The notes under the pieces are model-generated. The model saw nothing but the letters and a program-made list of their open reading frames with translations. It searched no databases and was not told the DNA's origin. A stretch of 64,000 nt of DNA, taken from VRUE01 sp963805455. Lineage in GTDB: Bacteria > Actinomycetota > Thermoleophilia > Solirubrobacterales > 70-9. Position 1 is the first letter of the stretch. Every line of letters starts with the position of its first letter. The stretch is taken from contig CAWDUJ010000002.1 of assembly GCA_963805455.1 (NCBI GenBank), forward strand, positions 186,001 through 250,000. Direction: 5' to 3'. This document shows, piece after piece, positions 43,057-50,933 of this stretch. The translations under genes were made by a program, and so were the position numbers.

Positions 43057-44193
43057 TCAGCCTCCGGCCGACTCCAGGCTGGCTGCGTCGAGGCGGATTT
43101 CGGAGGTTCCCTGAACCACCGTCGAGTCGCGCAGAAGCCCGACTTCGATCTGGGCGGCGCTGCTGCCGGGCGCGATCAGGCTGATCTCGCCGCGCGCGTC
43201 GAGCAGTTGGCCGTCGAGGGAGAGGATGTAGAACCCGTCTCCCTCGCTCGAGGCCCTGAAGCGGATCGTTACGTCGTGCCAGGTTCGCTCGGCCAGCGGC
43301 GCCAGGAACCGATCGCCGCCCATCGCGTCGCCGCTCGCCCAGAGGCCCCGGCCGGAGTTCAGCGGATCGGCGATCTCGTCCTGCCACAGCTGTAGGCCGA
43401 GGGTGCGGGTGTCGCTGGCATCGCTGATGAACTGGAGAATCGCATTGTCGGCGCCGGGCTCGCCGTAGCTCATCGACTGGATGTAGAAGGAGAAGGCGAA
43501 GGTGTATTCGTCGCCCTCGCGGATCTGGACCGCGCCGTCGCTGCCACCTTCGCCGCCGAAGGCGAGCAGCGAGCGCGACTGTTCACCGGTCAGCCGGACC
43601 GCGCTGGCGTTGGCGCCATCGCGAACCACGCCGCGGACGATGCGGGGCGGGATGTTCCCCGCCGGGGCGGTGCTCCAGCCGTCAAGGCCGTTCTCGAAGT
43701 TCGCGACCAGCCTCGTCTTCGCTACCGGTTCGGCCGCGGGCGCCGGGGTCGCCGGCGGTGCCGAGACCAGCACCGGTTCGGTCGGAGTTTCCGGCGCGGC
43801 CGGAGCAGGTGGGGACGGCACCGGCGAGACAGGGCCCGTCAAACCGACCGGGCGGGCCGCCGAGATCCCGATCAAGGGCGTCGAGACGGTTTTCTTGACG
43901 ACCGGGACCGGCTTGCTTGCCATCACCGCGACGCCGATCGGGGCCGGCACCGCCCGTGCCACGGCCACCTGGTGCCCGGTCCCGACCGGAACCGAGTCGC
44001 CGATCGCGGCACCGACATCGGGAGCGAGGGTCAGGTCAGGGGCGACGCTGTCGTTGTCCCAGGGGTGGAGGCTGATCAGCGCCGCCGCCCCCAGGGCAGC
44101 GAGCAACGCAAGCAGCGAGACGGCTGCGAGTCCCGGAAAACCTCCCCTAGCTACCGAAGAATGAGTAGCGATCCGCGGACAGTATTGGGTCAG
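43057..44193 (-). CDS. exported polysaccharide-lyase-like (jelly-roll) protein, start uncertain
   Basis: The mature part has a signal anchor (LAAVSLLALLAALGAAALISL), a Pro/Ala/Val linker and a jelly-roll domain: FENGLDGWSTAPAG, EGDEYTFAFSFYIQSMSYGE, LQLWQDEI, RGLWASGDAMGGDRFL, ERTWHDVTIRFRAS, SGTSEIRLDAASL. The same order occurs in the genes at 61182 and 62458; the fold is that of heparin-lyase-I-like proteins, catalytic residues unproven. The frame has no ATG, GTG or TTG before the anchor after fbiC; I take CTG 44193, overlapping the fbiC stop. TTG 44106 would cut the anchor. Confidence 0.75.
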   Translation of the reverse strand: MTQYCPRIATHSSVARGGFPGLAAVSLLALLAALGAAALISLHPWDNDSVAPDLTLAPDVGAAIGDSVPVGTGHQVAVARAVPAPIGVAVMASKPVPVVKKTVSTPLIGISAARPVGLTGPVSPVPSPPAPAAPETPTEPVLVSAPPATPAPAAEPVAKTRLVANFENGLDGWSTAPAGNIPPRIVRGVVRDGANASAVRLTGEQSRSLLAFGGEGGSDGAVQIREGDEYTFAFSFYIQSMSYGEPGADNAILQFISDASDTRTLGLQLWQDEIADPLNSGRGLWASGDAMGGDRFLAPLAERTWHDVTIRFRASSEGDGFYILSLDGQLLDARGEISLIAPGSSAAQIEVGLLRDSTVVQGTSEIRLDAASLESAGG

Positions 44194-46490
44194 TACGTTT
44201 CGATCAAGTCGTAGAGGGTATTTCGCTGCGCCGGCGTCCTTCCGGCGGCGCGGGCGGCGCCGATCAGCTGCTCGGGATCGAGCCTGACGCCGTGCTGGGA
44301 ACCGGCCATCCTGGAGATGTTCTCCTCCATCAGGGTGCCGCCGAGATCGTTGACTCCCCAGCGCAGCGACTCGGTCGCGGCGTCGATGCCCATCTTCACC
44401 CAGCTCGCCTGCAGGTTCGGAATCGTCCTCCCCAGCGCCAGCCGGAACGCCGCCGTGTGCTTCAGGTTCTCGGTCCTCGAGATCTCCTCGATCCCGTGGG
44501 TTCGGCCGAGCAGGGTGTTGAACGGGATGAAGCTGAGCGGGACGAACTCGGTGATCCCGCCGGTCCGCTCCTGCAACGCGCGCACCACCCGCATGTGGCG
44601 GGCCAACTCGCGCGGCTCCTCGATGTGGCCGAACATCACCGTCGAGGTGGAGCGCAGTCCGGCGCGGTGGGAGGCTTCGATGATCTCGACCCAGCGGTCG
44701 ACCGGGAGCTTGTTCGGTGAGATCCGCTGGCGGACGCCGTCGTCGAGGACCTCGGCCGCGGTTCCCGGCGTCGAGCCGAGACCGCAATCGAGCAGGTATT
44801 CGAAGACCTCGTCCGGTCCCTTGCCTGAGCGCTCGCACATGTAGTGGACCTCCATCGGCGAGTAGGCGTGGAGGTGGAGCTCGGGGGCGACGTCCCTGGC
44901 GAGGCGCAGCCATTTCCCGTACTCCTCGAGCGTCAGGTCCGGGTGGATGCCGCCCTGCATGCAGATCTCGGTCGCGCCGTATTCGACCGCCTCGCGAATC
45001 CGCGCCGCGAAGTCCTCCTCGGAGACCTCGTACGCATCCGGCGAGCGCCGGCCCTGGCCGAAACCGCAGAAGGCGCAGCCGACGACGCAGATGTTGGTGA
45101 AGTTGATGTTGCGGTTGACGACGAACGTCACCCGCTCGCCGGCGACCTCGGCCCGCAGCTCGTCGGCGGCGGCGCGCATCTCCTCGATCACCTCGGGCCG
45201 GGTCTCGGCGAACAGCGCGGTCAGCTCGTCCTCGGTCAGCTCCTCGCCCTCCCGCCCCCTGGCGATGGCCCTGCCGGCAAGGGCGGGTTCGATTGTCTCG
45301 TCCCGGCGCCGGCCCGAACCCCGCCTCGGGATGAAGCTCCAGTACTTCAGCTTGATCAGGTCGAGGACCCCCTGCTCCATCCACTCCGCATCCATGTACT
45401 GCGGGTACACGCACAGGCGCTCGGTCAGCGCATAGCCCTTCGGAGCCAGCTCCTTGCGCACCTGGTGCGGGCTCGGAAACGGCTCCTCGGGAGAGATGTG
45501 GTCCCCGTTCGCCGACAGACCACCCAGATCCGTCGCCCCGGCCTCGACCAGCTCGGGCCAAGTCTCGGACAGGTTCGGCGGCACCTGGATCCCCACATCC
45601 GGCATCAACCGCCTGCACTCCTGGATCAATCGCTTGATGTCGTCAACCGAAACCGGAGTCGCCCAGCGGGGCTGGTCTGAGCCGTCTCCGCCGCCGGGAG
45701 TGGAGGGCAATTGGGATTCCCCTGCCGGGAACTCGCGAAGCGACTCCACCACGGTCCCTGACCCGCTGTTTTGCGGAGCCCCGGCGGGGGGATCCCCATT
45801 GGCCTCCCATCGCTGGCGGGAGGCCTCGTCGGCGATATCCGCAACCTCCTGGCCGTAGTACCGCTGGTGCGGGACGAAGTTCTGCAGGATCACCTCCTGG
45901 AGGTGGCCGTGGCGGTTGTGGACGTCCGCGAGGGCTTCAAGGGATTCGATGCGCTCGTCCTCCGTCTCGCCGATCCCGACCAGGATGCCGCTCGTGAACG
46001 GGATCTTCAGCTCGCCGGCGGTCTCGATCGTCTCCAGGCGGCGGGCGGGATGCTTCGTCGGGGAGCCGGCGTGGACGGTCTCCATCAGCCGCTCGGAGAT
46101 CGACTCGAGCATCAGCCCCTGCGAGGCCGTGACCTCCCTCAGCCTTGCGAGGTCCTCGCGCCCGAGGACGCCGATGTTCGTGTGGGGCAGGATTCCCCGC
46201 TCGATCGCCCGCTCACAGGCCCAGACGACGTAGGAGGTGAAGTCGGGGTGCCCCCAATCGGCGAGGCGCTTCGCCACCTCCGGGTTCACCTCGGGGCGCT
46301 CGCCGGTGAGGACCAGCAGCTCTTTCGCGTTGCGCCGCACCGCCTCCTCGAGCCGCCGTTCGACCTCGTCCGGCGGGTGGATGTGGGCTCGCCTCGTCGC
46401 GAACGCGCAGTACTTGCAATAGCACTGGCAGGTGCGCGAGAGGGAGAGCGTGTAATTCCGAGAGAAGGTGACCCGGCGCACCCCCCTCAC
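44190..46490 (-). CDS. fbiC: 7,8-didemethyl-8-hydroxy-5-deazariboflavin (Fo) synthase, CofG-CofH fusion
   Basis: 766 residues, two radical-SAM domains. First cluster: Cys21-x3-Cys25-x2-Cys28 (CQCYCKYC); second: Cys468-x3-Cys472-x2-Cys475 (CVVGCAFC). The CofG half has LPHTNIGVL and QVPPNLSETWPELVEAGATD; the CofH half has NINFTNICVVGCAFCGF, GGIHPDLTLEEY, STVMFGHIEE. It builds the deazaflavin core of F420 from tyrosine and a flavin precursor. A low-complexity segment of about 45 residues (229-275) interrupts the CofG half between QEVADIADEASRQRW and RWATPVSVDD, absent from typical FbiC. Confidence 0.96.
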   Translation of the reverse strand: MRGVRRVTFSRNYTLSLSRTCQCYCKYCAFATRRAHIHPPDEVERRLEEAVRRNAKELLVLTGERPEVNPEVAKRLADWGHPDFTSYVVWACERAIERGILPHTNIGVLGREDLARLREVTASQGLMLESISERLMETVHAGSPTKHPARRLETIETAGELKIPFTSGILVGIGETEDERIESLEALADVHNRHGHLQEVILQNFVPHQRYYGQEVADIADEASRQRWEANGDPPAGAPQNSGSGTVVESLREFPAGESQLPSTPGGGDGSDQPRWATPVSVDDIKRLIQECRRLMPDVGIQVPPNLSETWPELVEAGATDLGGLSANGDHISPEEPFPSPHQVRKELAPKGYALTERLCVYPQYMDAEWMEQGVLDLIKLKYWSFIPRRGSGRRRDETIEPALAGRAIARGREGEELTEDELTALFAETRPEVIEEMRAAADELRAEVAGERVTFVVNRNINFTNICVVGCAFCGFGQGRRSPDAYEVSEEDFAARIREAVEYGATEICMQGGIHPDLTLEEYGKWLRLARDVAPELHLHAYSPMEVHYMCERSGKGPDEVFEYLLDCGLGSTPGTAAEVLDDGVRQRISPNKLPVDRWVEIIEASHRAGLRSTSTVMFGHIEEPRELARHMRVVRALQERTGGITEFVPLSFIPFNTLLGRTHGIEEISRTENLKHTAAFRLALGRTIPNLQASWVKMGIDAATESLRWGVNDLGGTLMEENISRMAGSQHGVRLDPEQLIGAARAAGRTPAQRNTLYDLIETY

Positions 46491-46502
46491 GCTACTGCAA
46501 GC

Positions 46503-46528
46503 CCGCCGGGCCCGAACGGGCCCGGCGG
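46503..46528 (-). terminator. strong GC hairpin after the aquaporin gene
   Basis: Two perfect 11-bp arms, CCGCCGGGCCC and GGGCCCGGCGG, with a four-base loop, 21 bp after the stop of the minus-strand aquaporin gene and just before fbiC. A T-run is missing, as is common in high-GC actinobacteria. Terminator role inferred. Confidence 0.65.
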
Positions 46529-46548
46529 CTATCGCAGGTTCTGCGGGC

Positions 46549-47325
46549 TCAGTCCGCGGTCGCCGGTTTCGACGACGCGCTCGAGCTCGGGCTCGGTGAT
46601 TTCTTCACCGGCTCGGGCGACTCGGTCGGCGAGACACCGCCGGCCTCGAGGACGAACTTGAACACGGCGGCCGCCAGCAGCGAGCCGACGATCGGGCCGA
46701 CGAGGTAGGGCCACACTCCGCCCCACTCGTTGGCGACCAGCGCCGGGCCGAACCAACGGGCCGGGTTGAAGGAGCCTCCGGTCAAGGGGCCGCCGACCAT
46801 GACGATGAAGCCAAGCGTGGTGCCGATCGCAAGCGGCGCCCACTCCTTGAAGCTCTTTTTCGAATAGACGGCGGCGAGGATCACGAGGACCAGGCAGAAG
46901 GTGCCCATCGCCTCGACGATCATTCCCTCGAAGTTGCCCCCGAGCAGGCTGCTGACCTGGACGGCGCCGTAATGCGTCGCCCTCCCCTCGTCGATCAGCA
47001 ATCGCTTGGCCAGGAGCGCCCCGAGCACACCGCCGGAGAGCTGGGCCAGGATGTAGATCAGCGCGTCGATCGGGTTGATCCGTTTGATCGCCGCCGCAGC
47101 CAACGTCACGGCCGGGTTGAAATGGCCGCCGCTGACGACGCCGAACATGACGATCAGCCCAAACAGAAGAAACGAATGGACGAGACCTACGACAGCGAAG
47201 TCCGATCCGAACTGCGCCTGGCTTCCGGTGGCAACGAACAGCACGACAACGCTGACGATGAAGAACACCAGAAGGAAAGTGCCGATCAACTCGGCGAGAT
47301 ATGCCGCAAGTCCTCGTTCCTGCAC
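46549..47325 (-). CDS. aquaporin/glycerol facilitator (MIP family)
   Basis: 258 residues, six membrane helices. Both half-helix motifs are present: GGHFNPAVT and GGSFNPARW. The first helix is unusually long (LAELIGTFLLVFFIVSVVVLFV), and the Ser/Pro/Lys-rich C-terminal tail (KKSPSPSSSASSKP) is cytoplasmic. The residue pattern beside NPA (FNPARW) fits water channels of the AqpZ kind. Monocistronic, ends in a GC hairpin. Confidence 0.92.
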   Translation of the reverse strand: MQERGLAAYLAELIGTFLLVFFIVSVVVLFVATGSQAQFGSDFAVVGLVHSFLLFGLIVMFGVVSGGHFNPAVTLAAAAIKRINPIDALIYILAQLSGGVLGALLAKRLLIDEGRATHYGAVQVSSLLGGNFEGMIVEAMGTFCLVLVILAAVYSKKSFKEWAPLAIGTTLGFIVMVGGPLTGGSFNPARWFGPALVANEWGGVWPYLVGPIVGSLLAAAVFKFVLEAGGVSPTESPEPVKKSPSPSSSASSKPATAD

Positions 47326-47415
47326 TCTGTGACCCCTCCTCTATCCCTTGATACCAAGTGGGTTTGCGGGCGGCAGTCTAACCGGAATCGAGAAACGACT
47401 AGGTTTCCCCGCGAA

Positions 47416-48372
47416 ATGAGACTGGCTGTCGCGCTGCTGGCGGCCGTCCTCGTACTCGCCGGCGGCGCCGGTTGCGGGGCCGGCGCTGAACCGGGCGCGC
47501 CGAGTGGCGCGACGCTTTTGCTCGATTTCACGCCCAACGCAGTCCACTCCGGGATCTACGCGGCGGAGCGCCGCGGCTTCTACGACGACGCCGGTGTCGA
47601 CCTCCAGGTTCGCGAGCCCGGCGACCCCGGTTCGGTGCCGAAACTCCTCGCCGCCGGCCGCACTGACTTTGCGATCGTCGACATCCACGACCTCGGCATC
47701 GCCCGCGAGCAGGGCCTCGACATCGTCGGCACGATGGCGATCGTCCAGCGCCCGCTGGCGGCGGTGATCGCGCCGACCGCCGGCCCGGTCGACCGGCCCC
47801 GCGAGCTCGTGGGCCGCACCGTCGGCGTCACCGGGCTGCCCTCCGACGAAGCCGTCGTCGACTCCGAGGTACGCGGCGACGGCGGCGACCCCGAGAAGGT
47901 CCACCGGGTCACGATCGGGTTCAACGCCGTCTCGGCGCTCGCCGCCGGCAGGGTCGATGCGGCGACAGGGTTCTGGAACGCGGAGTCCGTCGCGCTCGCC
48001 AGACGCGGGGTCCCGAACTACGCCTTCAGGGTCAACCGCTACGGGGCTCCTCCCTATCCGGAGCTGATCCTGGCCGCCTCCCAGAAGACGATCGACATGG
48101 ACCCGGACCTCGTCGGCGCGATGGTCGAAGCGACCACCCGCGGCTACCGGTTCGCGTACGAACACCCCGCCGATGCCCTCGATGACCTCCTGGCATCGGT
48201 CCCGTCCCTCGACCGCGGCGACCAGGCGGCCCAGATGCGGCTCCTGCGGCCCGACCTCGAGCCCGCCCCGCTGGACCAGGACGTGCTGGATGAATGGGCC
48301 GCCTGGGACCTCGAGCACGGCCTGCTCGAACGCCCGCTCGACGTCGCAGCGGCGTTCAGGCTTCCGGGCTGA
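47416..48372 (+). CDS. NMT1/THI5-type ABC transporter substrate-binding lipoprotein
   Basis: 318 residues from ATG 47416. Lipoprotein-like signal (ALLAAVLVLAGGAGC, Cys20), then the periplasmic binding fold of the ThiY/SsuA kind: LLLDFTPNAVHSGIYAAERR, YDDAGVDLQVREPGD, GRTDFAIVDIHDLGIAREQG, GRTVGVTGLPSDEAVV. The opening LDFTPNxxHxG is typical of thiamine-pyrimidine (HMP) binding members. The ATPase and permease are not in the window, and the upstream 90 bp lack a TPP riboswitch. Ends 17 bp into the convergent gene. Confidence 0.85.
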   Translation: MRLAVALLAAVLVLAGGAGCGAGAEPGAPSGATLLLDFTPNAVHSGIYAAERRGFYDDAGVDLQVREPGDPGSVPKLLAAGRTDFAIVDIHDLGIAREQGLDIVGTMAIVQRPLAAVIAPTAGPVDRPRELVGRTVGVTGLPSDEAVVDSEVRGDGGDPEKVHRVTIGFNAVSALAAGRVDAATGFWNAESVALARRGVPNYAFRVNRYGAPPYPELILAASQKTIDMDPDLVGAMVEATTRGYRFAYEHPADALDDLLASVPSLDRGDQAAQMRLLRPDLEPAPLDQDVLDEWAAWDLEHGLLERPLDVAAAFRLPG

Positions 48373-48685
48373 GGACCGACGCGGCCAGCTCCGGCAGCTC
48401 GCGGACCATCCGCGAGCGGGGGACGATGACCAGCACCCCGGCCGCCTCGGCCGCGCGCCGGGTCTCGACCTCGACGTGCGAGTAGTAGCCGATCACCGGC
48501 ACACCGGTCGCGACCAGCGCCTCGGCGTCCTCGGTGTCGAGGTCGGCGACCACCAGGTCCGCCTCCTCGGCATGGGCCTCGGCCAGCGACCAGGACAGGG
48601 TCACGTCGTGGCCGGCGGCGCTCAGCATCGCCTCGACCTTGCTGCCGAGCAGCAGATCCGACGCGACCGCGACGACCTTCGCCAT
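48356..48685 (-). CDS. small receiver-like (Rossmann) protein
   Basis: 109 residues from ATG 48685. Alternating strands and helices: VVAVASDLLLGSKVEAMLSAAGH, DLVVADLDTEDAEALVATGVPVIGYYSHVEVETRRAAEAAGV (in pieces). This resembles a response-regulator receiver with the Asp-containing strand ADLVVADLD, but the conserved Lys and the Asp pair near the N-terminus are not clear. Last gene of the mntR-mntH run; probably a degenerate signalling domain. Confidence 0.65.
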   Translation of the reverse strand: MAKVVAVASDLLLGSKVEAMLSAAGHDVTLSWSLAEAHAEEADLVVADLDTEDAEALVATGVPVIGYYSHVEVETRRAAEAAGVLVIVPRSRMVRELPELAASVLSPEA

Positions 48686-48698
48686 CAGCGAGTGGCCA

Positions 48699-49061
48699 CT
48701 AGATCGCGCGGCGGTGGCGGAACTCCTCGCGCACGCTTTCCGGCCGTCCCCACATCTGGACGATCTCGGAGCGACCCTCGCGGACCTCGCGGACGGCGAG
48801 CTCCCCGGCGACCCCCGCCGCGTCGAGCCGGGCAAGGACGCCGAGAACCGACTCGGCGGCAGCGGCGTGGCCGAAGTCCTTCGCGACCAGCAGGCTCCAG
48901 TCCCAGTCCGATTCCGAATAGGGCTGCGCGTTGACCTGGCTGAGGGCGACCGCGGTGTCGACGTAGGCGCTCTCGTCCCCGATCCGGAGATCGAGCTCGA
49001 GGTCCGTCCAGTCGGATGGAAGCCCGTCGAGCACCTGTTGGAAATCCGCAGCCAATCCCAC
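48699..49061 (-). CDS. conserved hypothetical protein downstream of mntH
   Basis: 120 residues from GTG 49061, with CTG at 49082 overlapping the mntH stop as an alternative start (adding LIIYALR). Contains VDTAVALSQVNAQPYSESDWDWSLLVAKDFGHAAAAESVLG-type text (in part) with several Trp and acidic residues; no signal peptide, helices or known motif. Transcribed with mntR-mntH, 17 bp after mntH. Unknown function. Confidence 0.65.
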   Translation of the reverse strand: MGLAADFQQVLDGLPSDWTDLELDLRIGDESAYVDTAVALSQVNAQPYSESDWDWSLLVAKDFGHAAAAESVLGVLARLDAAGVAGELAVREVREGRSEIVQMWGRPESVREEFRHRRAI

Positions 49062-49078
49062 GCGAAGAGCGTAGATGA

Positions 49079-50392
49079 TCAGAGGGCGAGATCGACGAGC
49101 AGGAAGACGTTGAAGGCGATGATCACCGCGGCGAACAGGGCGCAGACCGCGCTCAGCCACGGAGGGCTCGCCAGCGACCCCATCATCTCGGGGTCGCGGG
49201 CGATCAGCAGCAGCGGAATCAGTGCGAAGGGGATGCCGAAGGAGAGCACCACCTGGCTGAGCACCAGGGCGTCGGTCGGGTTGAAGCCGATTGCCAGGAC
49301 CAGCAGCGCCGGCGCGAGGGTCATCGCGCGGCGGATGAAGATCGGGATCCGGCGGCGGATGAAGCCCTGCATGACGACCTGGCCGGCCATCGTCCCGACC
49401 GAGGAGGAGGCGAACCCTGAGGCCACCAGCGCGACCCCGAAGATCGTCGCGGCCCGGTTCGAGACGAGGTCCTGGAACCCTTCGTAGGCCCCTTCGATCG
49501 AGTCGATCCCGGTCAGGCCGCCCCCGTGAAAGAGGGCGGCCGCGACGATCATCATCGAGAGGTTGACCACCCCGGCGATCGAGAGGGCGATCACGACGTC
49601 GACCTTCTCGAAGCGCAGGATCTTCCGTTTCTCATCCTCGTTGCGGCCGACGATCCGCCGTTGGGTCAGCGCCGAGTGAAGGTAGATGACGTGGGGCATC
49701 ACGGTCGCGCCGACGATCCCGGTCGCCAGCAGCAGGCTTTCGGTGCCCGAGAGGCCCGGAAGGACCAGGTGCTTCGCGACCTCCCCCCCGTCGGGATTGG
49801 CGTTGAAGAGCTCGATGACGAAGGAGGCGACGACGACGCCGACCAGCGCGGTGATCCCGGCCTCGAGCCGGCGCAGCCCCAGCCGCTGCAGGGCGAGGAT
49901 CGCGAACGCCCCGGCCCCGGCGAGCACGCCGGCCGGGAAGAGCGGGATCCCGAAGATCAGATTGAGGCCGAGGGCAGCGCCGACGACCTCGGCGATGTCG
50001 CACGCCATCGCGACTATCTCGGCCTGGATCCAGAGCCCGATCGAGGTCCGCCGCGAGTAGCGCTCGCGGCAGAGCTCGGCGAGGTTCTTCCCTGTCGCGA
50101 TCCCGAGCTTCGCCGACTGGGTCTGGACCAGCATCGCGACCAGGTTCGCCGCCAGCACCACCCAGAGCAGCAGGTAGCCGAACTTGGCGCCGCCGGCGAT
50201 GTTCGTCGCGAAGTTCCCGGGGTCGATGTAGGCGACCGCCGCGATGAACGCCGGGCCGAGAAATGGCCAGATCCTGCCCAGCCCCTTGGTCTCACCGGAA
50301 AGCGTCCGGCGGGCTGCCGTGGCGACGGCCGCCTCACCCGGCAGCACGTCCTCGACTGTCGGCTCGACCACCGGGGGCGGCGGCGACTTCAT
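49079..50392 (-). CDS. mntH: Mn2+/Fe2+ NRAMP transporter
   Basis: 437 residues, 11 helices. The metal-coordinating motif in helix 1 is intact, DPGNFATNI, and helix 6 has MPHVIYLHSAL with the conserved Met. Proton-coupled uptake of manganese and iron. The ATG overlaps the mntR stop by 4 bp, so transporter and its regulator are co-translated. Contrast the degenerate NRAMP-related gene at 20504, whose motif reads DDDPAG. Confidence 0.94.
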   Translation of the reverse strand: MKSPPPPVVEPTVEDVLPGEAAVATAARRTLSGETKGLGRIWPFLGPAFIAAVAYIDPGNFATNIAGGAKFGYLLLWVVLAANLVAMLVQTQSAKLGIATGKNLAELCRERYSRRTSIGLWIQAEIVAMACDIAEVVGAALGLNLIFGIPLFPAGVLAGAGAFAILALQRLGLRRLEAGITALVGVVVASFVIELFNANPDGGEVAKHLVLPGLSGTESLLLATGIVGATVMPHVIYLHSALTQRRIVGRNEDEKRKILRFEKVDVVIALSIAGVVNLSMMIVAAALFHGGGLTGIDSIEGAYEGFQDLVSNRAATIFGVALVASGFASSSVGTMAGQVVMQGFIRRRIPIFIRRAMTLAPALLVLAIGFNPTDALVLSQVVLSFGIPFALIPLLLIARDPEMMGSLASPPWLSAVCALFAAVIIAFNVFLLVDLAL

Positions 50393-50871
50393 TGTTCCCG
50401 CGCCTCCCCTGGCGGCGGCAGCAGGTCGGGCCCGGGTATCGGTGTGCCGTGGGGGTCGTGACTCGGCTCGCCGAGCTTCTCCGCGATCAGGAGCTCGAGC
50501 TCCTCGGAGATGTAGTGCTCGAGGACCTCGGCCTCCTCGTGGACCCTGTCGTCGGGCATCCCCAGGGCCTCCGAGAGGTAGGCCTCGATCAGGCGGTGGT
50601 GGCGGATCACCTCGAGCGCCACCTTTTCCCCCGCCTCGGTGAGGACAACTCCCTTGTAGAGGGTGTGCTCGACCAGGCTCATCTCGTCGAGCCGCTTCAG
50701 CATCGCGGTCGCGGTCGCGGGGGTGACGCCGATGCGGTCGGCGAGCTCACCGGTCAGCACCGGCCCCTCGCGTTCCCGCGAGAGCGAGTAGATGGCCTTC
50801 GCGTAGTCCTCGATCGCCTCGGTGTTGGGGGATCGCCTCGAGCGTGGGCCGGCTTCAGGTTTTTGATTCAT
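50389..50871 (-). CDS. mntR: DtxR/MntR-family metal-dependent repressor
   Basis: 160 residues from ATG 50871. HTH (YAKAIYSLSREREGPVLTGELADRIGV), wing, and dimerisation domain with metal-site residues: HHRLIEAYLSEALGMPDDRVHEEAEVLEHYISEELEL. As in MntR, the residues around the first site include Glu/His of the HEEAEVLEH segment. First gene of mntR-mntH, and an operator-like palindrome covers its start. Represses uptake genes when Mn or Fe is plentiful (inferred). Confidence 0.9.
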   Translation of the reverse strand: MNQKPEAGPRSRRSPNTEAIEDYAKAIYSLSREREGPVLTGELADRIGVTPATATAMLKRLDEMSLVEHTLYKGVVLTEAGEKVALEVIRHHRLIEAYLSEALGMPDDRVHEEAEVLEHYISEELELLIAEKLGEPSHDPHGTPIPGPDLLPPPGEAREQ

Positions 50872-50894
50872 CGAAAACAAGTTTTGATGAGTCT
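50862..50894. promoter_or_regulatory. operator-like dyad over the mntR start
   Basis: GATTCATCGAAAAC-AA-GTTTTGATGAGTC: arms match at all but two positions, one being a single-base offset. The site covers the mntR start codon and is about 45 bp before the ygfZ start on the other strand. Length and AT-rich arms fit DtxR/MntR-type sites, so autoregulation is likely, with possible effect on ygfZ. Confidence 0.5.
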
Positions 50895-50933
50895 AAACAA
50901 CCCCGTGAAGTCGCATTCGTAGAATCGAAGGAG

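Noticed and set aside
44190..45618. Extension of the 43057 frame to a start at 45618
   Set aside because: The extra N-terminal part lies in another frame of fbiC and is Arg/Asp/Gly-rich; real coding begins near 44193.
47326..47415. TPP riboswitch before the NMT1-type binding protein
   Set aside because: The conserved CUGAGA and CCUGAUNUG-type elements are missing.
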